Of a stretch of 43,393 bases of DNA, positions 34,601 to 43,393 are shown piece after piece. The position numbers were made by a program, and so were the translations under genes. The DNA is from a virus. The first letter of the stretch is position 1. Each line of letters opens with the position of its first letter. Location of the stretch: positions 1-43,393 of the IMG/VR virus record IMGVR_UViG_3300021963_000237. One strand, written 5' to 3'. The notes below the pieces were generated by a model that worked only from the letters and a program-made list of their open reading frames with translations, did no database searches and had not been told where the DNA came from.

Positions 34601-37600
34601 CAAATATGTTTCTAATCTATTTTTGAATACATCACTAGATAAGTTTGGTGTATATAACTTTTGAGTTGCATACATTTTTATTATTGGCGATAGTAATACA
34701 ACATTGTTTTCAGTAAACTCAATATTATTATCAATAAAGAAATCGGTTATGTATGAACCATTATTATCATAAACTAAATTTGGTATTGTTGAAAATCCTA
34801 CTTCGGTTTCTAAGGCTAACCAAGCTTTATCATTTTGAGCTTTAGATGTTGCAAGACTTATTGAACCTGAAGCGGATGGTAAACTATTTTTAACATATGG
34901 GTTAAAAACAATTGGGTCCGTAATTGGAAAATTGTTACCTCCTTGAGCTAAATAAGATGCAAATATTCTTCTTTTATATCCCGATGGATTACCATACTTA
35001 AGTATCACATCATACTCCATAAAGGCCTTAATTGTACTCGAAAATAATATAAGTTGTTTTTCACCAATTGTATTAAAATATTGACCTGTGGTTAAAGAAC
35101 TACTTTGTGGTTCAATTTCCATCATAGTAGTAAATAAATTTTGGAAATTCTTAAATAAAGCATTAGGGTCAACAGGTGACTGGTCAATTGGGACATTTAG
35201 TTGAGTTCCCAAATCAATATTACCCACAGGTTTAGAAAAATTTAAAAACTCTTGTTCAAACTTATTTAAAATACTTTTATCAAAAACTGAAAATATTTCT
35301 TCAATTTTTGAGTAATCTCCGTCCATTAACAAATTAAATGCTGATTGTTTTGTTGTACCAGTTTTAATTTTGTTAACATAAGCATCTGGTTGTGGTTTGG
35401 TAATTTGAGAATTATTGAAATAACCAAAGTTTGGTGATGACCAAAGTAATCTAACCGAACCATTATATATTGATGGGTTGTCAATAAAAGGACAAACAGG
35501 TGCATTGGCAACTAAACATTCTGTACTTACTTGGTTTATTTGTGAACCAAAAGATGGTACCACATAATATTTTAAACTGTTTGTATTATTTGTTGGGTTA
35601 CAAAGCGCCCCATCTGTTATCGGCGGTCCGACAACACTTGGTAAAACCACCGACCATGTTTGAATTTTTGAAAAAGTTATTGGTGATGTTAGTGGAAATG
35701 CGATAGTTTGGGCATTTATGTTTGAATCGGTGAAGTTAAAAACTTTAACTCCATTATCAATACTTGATTGAATTTCAGCATCAGTATAGTTTACGTATAA
35801 ATCATAACCATTATAAAAAACATTAAAGTCGTTAATTACTTTTGGATAAAACCCCGTCTGAAGTGAGGTAATATTGTTAGACACATTTTGTAATGTAATT
35901 TTATTCTCACCATCAAATTTAAATGTATATGTTTTTGTATCTGAACTTGTAACTGGGTCAAAGTTTGTTTTGTATTCAAAATTTTTCCAACACGTATCTA
36001 ATATGTCAACATTACTTGTTTTATATGTTTTATATCTGTACCATATTGACCCCATTTTAAGTACCCAAGCATATGGCATCTTATGTATGGCACCATATTT
36101 TTTGAAACAAGATGCAATATAATCTAAGTCACTTGAAGCACCAAAAGTTTTATACTTTTCTTTTAGGGAAGCTAAAGGTAAAGAGTTAATAAAAAGATAC
36201 GCGGCTTGAGTATATGGATATGGGTCTTTTCTTCTCCATTGATAAACACCATTTTGTATTGCATTTATAAAATATGGAGTATTCAACATTGATGTTGTTG
36301 TCTCAACATTAACATTTCTGCTTGGCGATAAATAATTTACGTATCCCTCGGTTGGCACAAAGAAATCAGGGTCTTTTCTTATATCATAAAATGCAGATAA
36401 ATTAGTTACGGTTACTTGATTTGCAGGATTTGAAACTTTCAAATATGAAAAATTTGTAACAGGTCTATTTGTTGTGTAATCATATACACTATTAAAATTA
36501 GAAATTACATCTCTATCCTCAAAAACTGTTAAAACTCTATTTGTATTATATACCGCATTTTTTGCACTATCAACACTATTTGCCATATGGGTTGAAACCC
36601 ATGTTGGGTCAGTAAATGGATAAGTATCAATAACTAACGGTTCATTATTAACACTTTTAACTAATTGTAATAATCCTTCAGTTTTTGTATTTGTTTGAGG
36701 TTCTTTACCCAAATCATTCAAACTTAAAATGTTGAAAGAATTTTGGGTTAAATTTCTAATATATGGCGTTACAAAAAAATCTCTAATATAGTCTTGATAT
36801 GCTCTACCTGTACCCTGATTCGAAATATTTTCCAAAAAAGTTGGGTAGTTTTGTGCAGTAATATTATAATTTTTTAATTTAAGTGTAATATATGGTGAAC
36901 TTACACCTAATCCTGTAACAATATTATTTGTTTCTGCACTAACAATCAATTTGGTAAGTTGTTCTAATTGATTATTATTTGCACGTACAAATCCTGAGTA
37001 ATTTGCACTTAAAAATTGTCTTTCCCAAATTTCATAAAAAAACTTAATCTCTTCTTTGTTTACATACGCAATACCCTCGGATGGATATTCTATAGCATTT
37101 ACATTTATAACATTTGTAGTGTTTTGACTATTGATAGGTGGTTGTACGACAGGTTGGTCAAATTTTTGAGTTAACCCTTTCATGTATTCTTCAACAAATT
37201 CTACTTCAGGCCATTTATTGTATAAAAATCCTTTAGTTAAATTCACTACAGATGGGTCTGCAATATATTTTAATTGGAATCTTCCTTTTTTATCTTCAGG
37301 TGTTTCAACAAAAAATTGAGGCCATGGATATACAGGTATCTGACCGTTTACCAACCCTTGATTTGAAGCTTGAGCGGTTGCACTAATTTTTGTGTCGTCT
37401 AAAGTATCTGTACCTTTTGCTGAAGATGGGTTGTCTAATATTGCACTTTTTCTTATAGGGTCGTATCTTACATTCCATGCATTTGTATGTACTTCATCAA
37501 GTAATCGAATGAATCCTTCTGCGGATGCCATGATTACCGCACAAATGTTTCTGACCGTTGGTTTAAACCCAATTCCAGTTGAAGAGTTTTCAATTTTTTT

Positions 37601-39268
37601 TGCTAAGTCCGCAGTAATTGCAGTTTCATACTCTGAAAGTTTTCGATTTGCTTCTGTTTCCATCTCAGATAAAAGATTCTGAAAATCTTTAAATACAAAC
37701 AATGGTGGAATAACAATATTCCCCAAAAGGTTTTCAAACCTTTTATCGGCCGTGTCTTTTTCTCTAACGGGTTTAATTTGTCTTTCTAATAAAGTTTGTA
37801 CCCGTAAAGTATCATCATCAGTTGGCGCTAAAATCCCAGTCAAAGAGGTTGTTGTTTTAACTAAATCAATGTCAGTAAAAGCAACTTGTTTTACAAATGT
37901 ATTATACGTGATACTATTTTTGATAGGTGTTTTACTATTAACCCCCAAAGTTTTATTTTCTGCCAAATATCCCCTAAAGTCAACCGTAAATGCACTTAAA
38001 AAACTAACCGCTTCTTGTTTTTTTAATAAATCATCTATAAATTCTTGTTTAAAAATGTAACATTCTTGACCAGTACCTTTTAGTATTATAGGTTTTGGAT
38101 TCATATAAATGTTGAACCATGATTTGTTATCACCATAAACTCTATTAAAATAATTTGTCAGAGTTTCTTTGTAAGTTCTAATATTTGTTAATGGTTCAAT
38201 AATAACAGGTGGGTATGAATTTTGTATTGTTTGTTCAAATGTCAATAATTTATTCATTAGTTGAGCCAATGTTAGCTCAGGAAAATCAGGACTTATCAAT
38301 CCCTTTGCTTTATATTCACTATAAACTTGAGATATTTTATCATAACCTTTTGAACTAATAACTTCACTTACAATGTTATCTGAACTTATATTAGATTGTT
38401 TAGATGTTACATTATCTATACCATTTAGTCTAGATTGTGTATTGGCATTTCCAACCCCTTCGGGTGATGTTATTGATTTTGAAACACTAAAAGTTTTACT
38501 ATACATGTGTGGTGTTGCAAACAAACTACCCATAGAAACTTCATTCAAAATATTAAACTTATATCCAACAAACTCTAATTCAATTTGGTAATTACCGCTG
38601 AACGTATTAAATCTAGCATTGAAAGTTTTTAAATTAAGTTGGTATCTTATTGCCTGCCCATAATATCCTTTTAGTGTTAGATAAAATGGGCAATATGGTA
38701 AGTTAAAAAATGCAGAATATGGTGAATCGTTTCCAAGTTGGAAAAGTGCTCTTCCTTGGATATCTTCAAGGGTCATACTCACACTAGGAACAAATGATGT
38801 GTTTGTTTTTACATTGATACTTGTAATACCTAATAAACCGTTATCTGTTGCTTTACCTCCTGGGTCTGTCAAAGTAGTTTTAACATATGGGTTTGTACCG
38901 TCTTTAGGGTCGATAATGTCAAATTGTTGTTGATTATCACCTAAACCATTTATAGTACCTTTACCTGTCAATTCATCATAATATCCTGTGGTTAAATTAC
39001 TTTTTTCTGTTGGCCTCAAAAAATTCATTTTTGCAACAGATATAGTTCTAATTCTATCTTCAGGACTTCCACCTACAGATAACTTTGTTCTTGGAACAAC
39101 TTCAGCTTCCAAGTTGGCAAACATAACCAAATTTTCATGGTCAACTAATCTTTCTTTAACATTTTTTAGAGCATCAATAGTTTTGTTCGGGTCAACTAAA
39201 ATAATATTGTTGTAATCGAACTCCACATATATATGTCCACTTTTGTCACCTTGTACATTACCTGCCAT
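31607..39268 (-). CDS. Giant baseplate hub/tail-tip protein (gp27-like, enzymatic domain, IPT/TIG)
   Basis: A single intact 2553-residue frame. The first 1800 residues are beta-rich and unassigned. Residues about 1836-1903 read YQCQIECLGNALLQPTMYFNL, then VPMFNGPYLITQVDHAI, the barrel pattern of tail hub proteins (T4 gp27, gpD: 'G.....PG....L....F.G.Y.V..V.H'). Residues about 1956-2109 include CYAQVYQENVFYGYNNNF with Glu2013. This is spaced like the catalytic Glu and NN(L/F) motif of glucosaminidase-like peptidoglycan hydrolases. Residues about 2176-2269 form an IPT/TIG Ig-like domain (PTVTSFSPLSGISGTILSI). The C-terminus is fibre-like. It overlaps the LysM-like gene by 11 bases. The hub call is moderately firm, the enzyme call tentative. 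Confidence 0.8.
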   Translation of the reverse strand: MAGNVQGDKSGHIYVEFDYNNIILVDPNKTIDALKNVKERLVDHENLVMFANLEAEVVPRTKLSVGGSPEDRIRTISVAKMNFLRPTEKSNLTTGYYDELTGKGTINGLGDNQQQFDIIDPKDGTNPYVKTTLTDPGGKATDNGLLGITSINVKTNTSFVPSVSMTLEDIQGRALFQLGNDSPYSAFFNLPYCPFYLTLKGYYGQAIRYQLNLKTFNARFNTFSGNYQIELEFVGYKFNILNEVSMGSLFATPHMYSKTFSVSKSITSPEGVGNANTQSRLNGIDNVTSKQSNISSDNIVSEVISSKGYDKISQVYSEYKAKGLISPDFPELTLAQLMNKLLTFEQTIQNSYPPVIIEPLTNIRTYKETLTNYFNRVYGDNKSWFNIYMNPKPIILKGTGQECYIFKQEFIDDLLKKQEAVSFLSAFTVDFRGYLAENKTLGVNSKTPIKNSITYNTFVKQVAFTDIDLVKTTTSLTGILAPTDDDTLRVQTLLERQIKPVREKDTADKRFENLLGNIVIPPLFVFKDFQNLLSEMETEANRKLSEYETAITADLAKKIENSSTGIGFKPTVRNICAVIMASAEGFIRLLDEVHTNAWNVRYDPIRKSAILDNPSSAKGTDTLDDTKISATAQASNQGLVNGQIPVYPWPQFFVETPEDKKGRFQLKYIADPSVVNLTKGFLYNKWPEVEFVEEYMKGLTQKFDQPVVQPPINSQNTTNVINVNAIEYPSEGIAYVNKEEIKFFYEIWERQFLSANYSGFVRANNNQLEQLTKLIVSAETNNIVTGLGVSSPYITLKLKNYNITAQNYPTFLENISNQGTGRAYQDYIRDFFVTPYIRNLTQNSFNILSLNDLGKEPQTNTKTEGLLQLVKSVNNEPLVIDTYPFTDPTWVSTHMANSVDSAKNAVYNTNRVLTVFEDRDVISNFNSVYDYTTNRPVTNFSYLKVSNPANQVTVTNLSAFYDIRKDPDFFVPTEGYVNYLSPSRNVNVETTTSMLNTPYFINAIQNGVYQWRRKDPYPYTQAAYLFINSLPLASLKEKYKTFGASSDLDYIASCFKKYGAIHKMPYAWVLKMGSIWYRYKTYKTSNVDILDTCWKNFEYKTNFDPVTSSDTKTYTFKFDGENKITLQNVSNNITSLQTGFYPKVINDFNVFYNGYDLYVNYTDAEIQSSIDNGVKVFNFTDSNINAQTIAFPLTSPITFSKIQTWSVVLPSVVGPPITDGALCNPTNNTNSLKYYVVPSFGSQINQVSTECLVANAPVCPFIDNPSIYNGSVRLLWSSPNFGYFNNSQITKPQPDAYVNKIKTGTTKQSAFNLLMDGDYSKIEEIFSVFDKSILNKFEQEFLNFSKPVGNIDLGTQLNVPIDQSPVDPNALFKNFQNLFTTMMEIEPQSSSLTTGQYFNTIGEKQLILFSSTIKAFMEYDVILKYGNPSGYKRRIFASYLAQGGNNFPITDPIVFNPYVKNSLPSASGSISLATSKAQNDKAWLALETEVGFSTIPNLVYDNNGSYITDFFIDNNIEFTENNVVLLSPIIKMYATQKLYTPNLSSDVFKNRLETYLGTTDVLQNNILNQVLNNVRVELPDQQELPERVITSAIDGQQSKVENYEVFKALNDKWVAGSDYLSKTLFEDVMFLDRASRNIGDTIVVDIFDLKDMFKENNLNMEMSVFTFMSGMLIKNKFNVMPLPAYVNFYNIQDVDGTTIPQTEGNLDFADNMWGTFLNVDYRNSGPKMICFYAGQPSTHLDLPKGNSRFRDDAFELRRASDNPLIENIVGKKDWAVSNKCVGFNVDVGIRNQNIFYSLNVSMDGGKATSESIQTQINMIDQANGRNTATQNVSLYNLYKQRSYQCQIECLGNALLQPTMYFNLRHVPMFNGPYLITQVDHAITQGNFRTSFTGTRQGIYDLPAIENYLQSINQNLLTKIEAIIKSKKTEVDIKPTTDVDAAKYVSQVGDNSAAAENSCSEKLNSAYIDWGDAKKSTTVSLTPQQFVTELEKKTNDPDLQVLIYLICYAQVYQENVFYGYNNNFVNLPLTNNYGTGRGFFTPKTFSCVNVNTSANKKLSLPVANFDDIGRFFDFMISRLSPNVERVFGRVSGNGMGITKFYVCYWDGAYEKVSESYYDAHVSEFTKLDNTFKEGFKSAGPAGLNVASTTQARKEDKKQKEKIAKTYAGTTTPTNNLNTTTVPIVCAPPTVTSFSPLSGISGTILSIIGKDLDQVTGVTINGVTTTTGITINNPFNISVIVPFSNTTVAQNNSIIVLGTHGDSASVVNFTYNPAQVTPVPSNSTNTNTQPQQTGPVTLNGQTQTTTGGVTQQLTVSVNPQAAALNTWTLQQEVEMEISVYDNNVVNNVKTETLNRSVNTKTSSYVSSNTFTITYANVQSMLITNPIDEFKTTPVTSSQTVKIKFTVTAVPTDKVKNPQNVQQTFNFNFTPTPSTTPTFAPLPSSITYLGESPTLQGNGWQYFNVKKPDNSGYITFQFNISSFSEQNYADRYFEDANGNRASANVEGGIDTKYTNLCQISGKGTFKLVVKYTPYGYTSPPNGQVLIQTVTGPPFTL

Positions 39269-39581
39269 AATAATAAAAATAATTGTCTAACGACGCTTTA
39301 TAATCCTGTAAAGAAGGTAGGAGAGGAAAAGGAATAATCAATACCGCACCATCATAAATGTAATTTTCCAAACCACCAAATTGAGGGTTAGCTTGTAAAA
39401 TCAACCAACCAAAATATGGTGAGTTATAAAACTCCTGAGATACAATATCTAACCTGCTTCTACCAACTTTGTATACATATGTTTGGTCAGTAGTTTTTTG
39501 AGGTAATTGCACAAAGGGTACTACAGTCTGTTCACCGTTAATTAAAAAATCACTATATCTATTCCAATATTGATATGCCAT
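39258..39581 (-). CDS. Small LysM-like baseplate protein (gp53-like candidate)
   Basis: A 107-residue protein. The centre reads YKVGRSRLDIVSQEFYNSPYFGWLILQANPQ, followed by IYDGAVLIIPFPL. This is the LysM pattern of phage tail proteins, where a 'G..LD.IA...YG....W..I...N' segment and a final 'G..L.IP' strand are usual; T4 gp53 has a comparable LysM-like unit. In contractile tails such proteins link tube, hub and wedge and do not need to bind peptidoglycan. Its ATG overlaps the preceding TAA by one base and its end overlaps the hub gene by 11, so these three are tightly coupled. The LysM call is fair, gp53 equivalence tentative. Confidence 0.75.
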   Translation of the reverse strand: MAYQYWNRYSDFLINGEQTVVPFVQLPQKTTDQTYVYKVGRSRLDIVSQEFYNSPYFGWLILQANPQFGGLENYIYDGAVLIIPFPLLPSLQDYKASLDNYFYYYGR

Positions 39582-42500
39582 TAGTTAAGTTTTGCTTTAC
39601 ATATAAATACATTGGCAGGATTTTCATCGTTCCATGTTTTATTATTAGTGTTTTGGTTACCTATTGCACCCAATCCCTTTATCAATGATTGTTGAGCAGG
39701 TGTATTTGCATTTTCAGTATCATATGTAAAGGTTCTTTTTTTCTTCAAATTGAATGGGGTATAAATTAAAAAATCTTTCAACTTATCTTTTTCCATATGA
39801 GTTATAAATTCTTTGGTAATGTCATTCTCCTCAACAAATAACGGTTTTGCAATATTGTTCCAATACGCGTCAAAAACTTGACTTATATTATCAGCACCTT
39901 TACCAATCAAACCAGTATTACTAAGTATATTACCAATAATCGCATTTTTAAAGCTTTCGTATTTTTTACTATCTGTGACATCGTCAGACACAACCATATA
40001 AACTCTTCTAAAAATATAGTTATCAAAAGTAGCTCCCGAGCTTCGTTGGGTATATGTTTGATTTCTTGAAAATGGTGTGAATACTTGTTCTGTTGGGAAT
40101 TTATATGGTTGTGGAAAAACCAAAACTCCACTATATGATTCTTTATTTACACTATATGTAAAAGGACTTGATGTTTCAATAATTTTATTAAACTCACTTA
40201 TACTATTTTTTATTTTAATCACATCGTTTTCAAGTTCAGTTAATGTGTTGTTTGCACCTGTCGAACTAGAGTCAATTTCCGTAGTTGGGTATATATTGTA
40301 AGATATAACCGTTCCGTTTTTCTGTTGATATCCGTCAGTACCACTATTTGTAACCGCTGAATAAGTAATTGTATTAACTTGTCCAAGATAACCCATATAC
40401 TTTTGTTGTACACTAACCATACCATTTGTTATATTCGTAACCGCATTTTGAAAAGAACCTCGTTTGTTTTTTACATAGTTTGAATAATTTTCTTTAACTT
40501 GGTTAATTAAACGGTTTGAGAAATTTTTAGATGGGTCTGAAATGAATTGGATAAATCCTTCACTACCATTTTTTACATTCAATTCTAATTGTCCAAAAAT
40601 CTCGTCAGACCTTTTTTCCAAATTATAAGATTTACCAAATAAAACAGTGTTATCGTTTTTAGTAATCAAAAATCTTCCATCAGTATAAGTTCTTTCCATC
40701 ATCCATTGTTGACGAACAGCATTATTATATTGACTTAAAGTTTCTCTATTTTTGTTTACCACATTTGTAAAATATGATTGTGTTTGTAATAACACCATAT
40801 CCATAAATGTACTATAATTTATAGTACCTGTTTGACCTGTTTGACTTACAATCGTACTTGTTACCGTACCAATTGGTTTATCATTACTTTGTCCATTTTG
40901 TACGGGAGCCTGATTTATTGTTGGAGGTGCAACATTACTTGCAGCTGATTTTAAAAATTCGGAGTCGATTACTTGATAACTTAAGTCTGTTGAATCCGCT
41001 CTTTCATCATAAATTTCTGTGTTAGCATAATAATTAAATGTCAAAGCATTTTGCAATTTGTCTACAGATTCTTTTAAACCACTACCACCAACAAAGTTAA
41101 ACGCCAATGTTACATTAGCAATCATTGGTTGAACCCCAATACCTTCAGGATTGATATCCAAACTTTCATATGTAATAGCCAAAGAAGTTGGGATTATTTT
41201 GGTATTGTAAAAATCCCCTACTCTCAATATTAAGACAGGTGGTGCACCAAACGATGTATTTGTCGCATTACTATAATCCGGTGTTGGGCTACCGTTAACA
41301 TTTTTGATTGTTGGTATTGTGTCACCAGGCCTCATACATTGTTGTAAAAAAGTCAACCTTGAGTTAAGACCTTCAGGTGTAATTGAGTGAAACGCTGGTT
41401 GGAAAAATTTTAATTTATCTCTAAGGTTATCATAAACCATAGGTGTCTCTTCTTTAATCGTTTCAAAATAATCACATTCTGAAAGTAGTTTTCTCAAAAC
41501 TCTTTTTGTTATGTTGTCTTTATTGATTACCTTAGTCTCTAAAACCGGTTCAGTTTCTGTTTTTGTAACAACATTACCTGTAGTAACAGTAGTTATTTTT
41601 GCAGGTAAAACTGCGGCAGGTGCCTTTAAAGTTGATTGTATGTTTGAAATATACGCCCTTCTACAAGCCATCGCATTTGTTGTATAAATTTCTTTATTCA
41701 AAGCTTGGCTATCACCATCATTATCAGTACAAGAAACACTACTTCCTGGTACATAACTTTTGGTTTTCTCATCAAATTTCATAACTTGAGCATTTTCCCC
41801 CAAAGCTTTACCTGGTACAACTGACAATCTTTTTGGATTACCATTAACATATTGATTCATTCTACTATTACCTGTGATGAATTTTATAGCAGAATCAATT
41901 CTTCTTGCTGCCAATTTATCGTTATAATTTTTTTTCGCAGCGGCCGATGTACTAGCGTTAATAGTAATTGTAACAGTACCTTCAGGGTTATTTGTAAATT
42001 GTTTATCCAATTCATTTATCAACTCGTCAAGTTTTTGTTTATTGGATATAACCACACTATCAAAAAAAGATGATGTTTGTTCCGCAGTTTTTGGTGATTG
42101 TTGTTTGTAATAATCCTTTTGAGAAATATATGGACCATATACTGTTTCAAAATTTGTACCTAACTTTGTTGGTATGTCATTGTCAAAATAAAATCCAATT
42201 TGTTCAAAACTTTTTAATGTTGCTTCGGGAGCACTTCCAGTACCTTTATCCGCAGATACTTGTGGTATTGTCTCCAATGTTTTTACAGTATACTCTATTT
42301 GTTCACTTGTTAATTCTTTTGAAGAAAGTGCTTGTTGGATGTCATATAAATCATTTGGTGAAATTGTATAATATTTTTTAGCCAACTCATATAAATCATA
42401 TTTTCTACAACCCGCAAAAAACGATTCCAAAATAGAATCAATTCTAACTTTGTTTGTTTGGTCACCCAAAACTTTATTAACAATCAGATTTAAAACAGAA

Positions 42501-43393
42501 GGGTGGTCAACAACTATTTTCCATTGTAAACTACCTGTTCTACTTGTATTTTTGTAAGTATAGATTGGTTCAGGTCTTCCGATAAAATCATTACCTTGCC
42601 AGTTTGCACTTACGTTTTCACTAAATGTTAAACCGTAAGGTGGAAACCACATTACTCTACCACCATTTGGACCTCTTTCACAAACAGGTAAATCACCAAC
42701 TCTAAAACCTGGTGTATTAGATGTTGCCCAAGCCAAGTTTTCAATTGAAAACATATACTTTTTAGCTTTAGCATTATTGTAAGAACCAATCAAGTTAGTA
42801 GAGTCTTGTCCACCTTCTTGTTTATTTGGTACAATGTTCAAGTTATATGTCTTATCTAAAACAGAATAAGAAAATCTTCTACCTTCAGTTACAATACCAT
42901 CAGTTTTTTGAAGGTCATTATATTGAAGATATGGAACATCTTTTGCAAACACTCTACAGTATTCCGTTCCAACTTCTTGTCCAATAGCACCAGTATATTT
43001 TATGACTCTAGAACCTTTAGTCATTTCTTTATACCCATCATGGAACACTTTACTAACTTGGTCTATAGCATTACCAACGTGTTGTAATCTTTTACCACCT
43101 TCGGGTTGACTATCAATAATTCTTTGTGTATCATCAAGAATAGAACCTTGTTTGAAAGTCCTTTCGGTAGATTCAGTTGTATTGTAAGATGAAGGTTTAA
43201 AATCTTCATCTTGGTTCATAATTTCACCACCAATACCTACTTTCTTACCAGCATTACCTTTGTATTTTGGAGATACCCAAGTAAATCCACCTTCAATTCC
43301 CCCACCGTTACTATATGTTGGACCGTTAGCGCCTAACCTAACATCTTTACTTGGACCCTCATATAATTGAGCTAACTCTTGTGGTCCAAAAAC
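39581..43393 (-). CDS. Large tail/baseplate protein with OmpA-like domain (5' end beyond window)
   Basis: The frame is open to the right edge: 58 codons precede the first in-window Met near this end (43219) in the same frame, reading naturally (FGPQELAQLYEGPSKDV), so that Met is probably internal. At least 1270 residues are visible. Soon after it is a segment like tube-associated CIS proteins (FPPYGLTFSENVSANWQG, then YKNTSRTGSLQWKIVVDHPSVL). About 411-445 residues after that Met comes an OmpA-like fold: TITINASTSAAAKKNYNDKL, then AARRIDSAIKFI. It aligns with 'I.GHTD..G...YN..LS..RA.AV', but the peptidoglycan-contacting Asp is Ser while the Arg 15 residues later is kept. The rest is unassigned. 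It is probably a hub or tube-end structural protein. Confidence 0.78.
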   Translation of the reverse strand, partial: VFGPQELAQLYEGPSKDVRLGANGPTYSNGGGIEGGFTWVSPKYKGNAGKKVGIGGEIMNQDEDFKPSSYNTTESTERTFKQGSILDDTQRIIDSQPEGGKRLQHVGNAIDQVSKVFHDGYKEMTKGSRVIKYTGAIGQEVGTEYCRVFAKDVPYLQYNDLQKTDGIVTEGRRFSYSVLDKTYNLNIVPNKQEGGQDSTNLIGSYNNAKAKKYMFSIENLAWATSNTPGFRVGDLPVCERGPNGGRVMWFPPYGLTFSENVSANWQGNDFIGRPEPIYTYKNTSRTGSLQWKIVVDHPSVLNLIVNKVLGDQTNKVRIDSILESFFAGCRKYDLYELAKKYYTISPNDLYDIQQALSSKELTSEQIEYTVKTLETIPQVSADKGTGSAPEATLKSFEQIGFYFDNDIPTKLGTNFETVYGPYISQKDYYKQQSPKTAEQTSSFFDSVVISNKQKLDELINELDKQFTNNPEGTVTITINASTSAAAKKNYNDKLAARRIDSAIKFITGNSRMNQYVNGNPKRLSVVPGKALGENAQVMKFDEKTKSYVPGSSVSCTDNDGDSQALNKEIYTTNAMACRRAYISNIQSTLKAPAAVLPAKITTVTTGNVVTKTETEPVLETKVINKDNITKRVLRKLLSECDYFETIKEETPMVYDNLRDKLKFFQPAFHSITPEGLNSRLTFLQQCMRPGDTIPTIKNVNGSPTPDYSNATNTSFGAPPVLILRVGDFYNTKIIPTSLAITYESLDINPEGIGVQPMIANVTLAFNFVGGSGLKESVDKLQNALTFNYYANTEIYDERADSTDLSYQVIDSEFLKSAASNVAPPTINQAPVQNGQSNDKPIGTVTSTIVSQTGQTGTINYSTFMDMVLLQTQSYFTNVVNKNRETLSQYNNAVRQQWMMERTYTDGRFLITKNDNTVLFGKSYNLEKRSDEIFGQLELNVKNGSEGFIQFISDPSKNFSNRLINQVKENYSNYVKNKRGSFQNAVTNITNGMVSVQQKYMGYLGQVNTITYSAVTNSGTDGYQQKNGTVISYNIYPTTEIDSSSTGANNTLTELENDVIKIKNSISEFNKIIETSSPFTYSVNKESYSGVLVFPQPYKFPTEQVFTPFSRNQTYTQRSSGATFDNYIFRRVYMVVSDDVTDSKKYESFKNAIIGNILSNTGLIGKGADNISQVFDAYWNNIAKPLFVEENDITKEFITHMEKDKLKDFLIYTPFNLKKKRTFTYDTENANTPAQQSLIKGLGAIGNQNTNNKTWNDENPANVFICKAKLN
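39602..39610 (-). promoter_or_regulatory. TATTTATA motif before the LysM-like gene
   Basis: The coding strand reads GTATTTATA, 20 bases before the ATG at 39581, inside the last codons of the preceding gene. Because it overlaps coding sequence (Val-Phe-Ile), it may be coincidental. Confidence 0.28.

Noticed and set aside
43217-43219. ATG at 43219 as the true start of the large tail protein
   Set aside because: The same frame continues upstream for 58 codons without a stop and with normal protein composition, so the gene most likely begins outside the window.

Overview
The window is a gap-poor piece of a large AT-rich contractile-tailed (T4-type myovirus) phage genome in which every supportable gene lies on the minus strand, so transcription runs from 43393 towards 1. 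The phage assignment rests on recognisable T4-type baseplate genes (gp25-like, gp6-like, a LysM-like gp53 candidate and a giant hub protein) next to a T4-type replication set (gp32-like SSB, UvsX, FEN-family exonuclease, DnaB/gp41-like helicase) and a class Ia ribonucleotide reductase. A Bacteroidetes host is inferred from three things: SprB-type adhesin repeats, as in gliding flavobacteria; a promoter that fits the Bacteroidetes TTG / TAnnTTTG consensus; and gene starts without Shine-Dalgarno sequences but with A-rich leaders.

Layout in transcription order. (1) 43393-30678: hub and tail-tip genes. These are an at least 1270-residue tail protein with an OmpA-like domain (its 5' end is outside the window), a small LysM-like protein, a 2553-residue hub protein carrying a gp27-like barrel region, a possible glucosaminidase-like domain and an IPT/TIG domain, then two small unknown proteins. 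A hairpin terminator closes this block. (2) 30627-22294: a replication and nucleotide cassette with its own host-type promoter, in the order SSB, uvsX, exonuclease, an unknown 150-residue protein, helicase, nrdB, nrdA, closed by a second terminator. (3) 22290 to 1: baseplate wedge and adhesin genes. These are gp25, gp6, a 1611-residue protein with a membrane-like segment, four or five structural proteins (one PKD-like, one gpI/gp7-like), then four putative receptor-binding or fibre genes: SprB repeats plus a seven-bladed propeller, a 102-residue protein, a Pro/Thr-linker protein, and a collagen-like fibre that runs off the left edge.

The structural genes form tight coupled operons: four junctions are TAATG one-base overlaps and two overlap by 11-14 bases. 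Several late gene starts share a motif reading TATTTATA on the coding strand, often 13-14 bases before the ATG. That motif was not seen before replication genes, which suggests separate late and early promoter classes. No tRNA, CRISPR array, insertion sequence or integrase was seen, and no gene-free stretch exceeds 100 bases.
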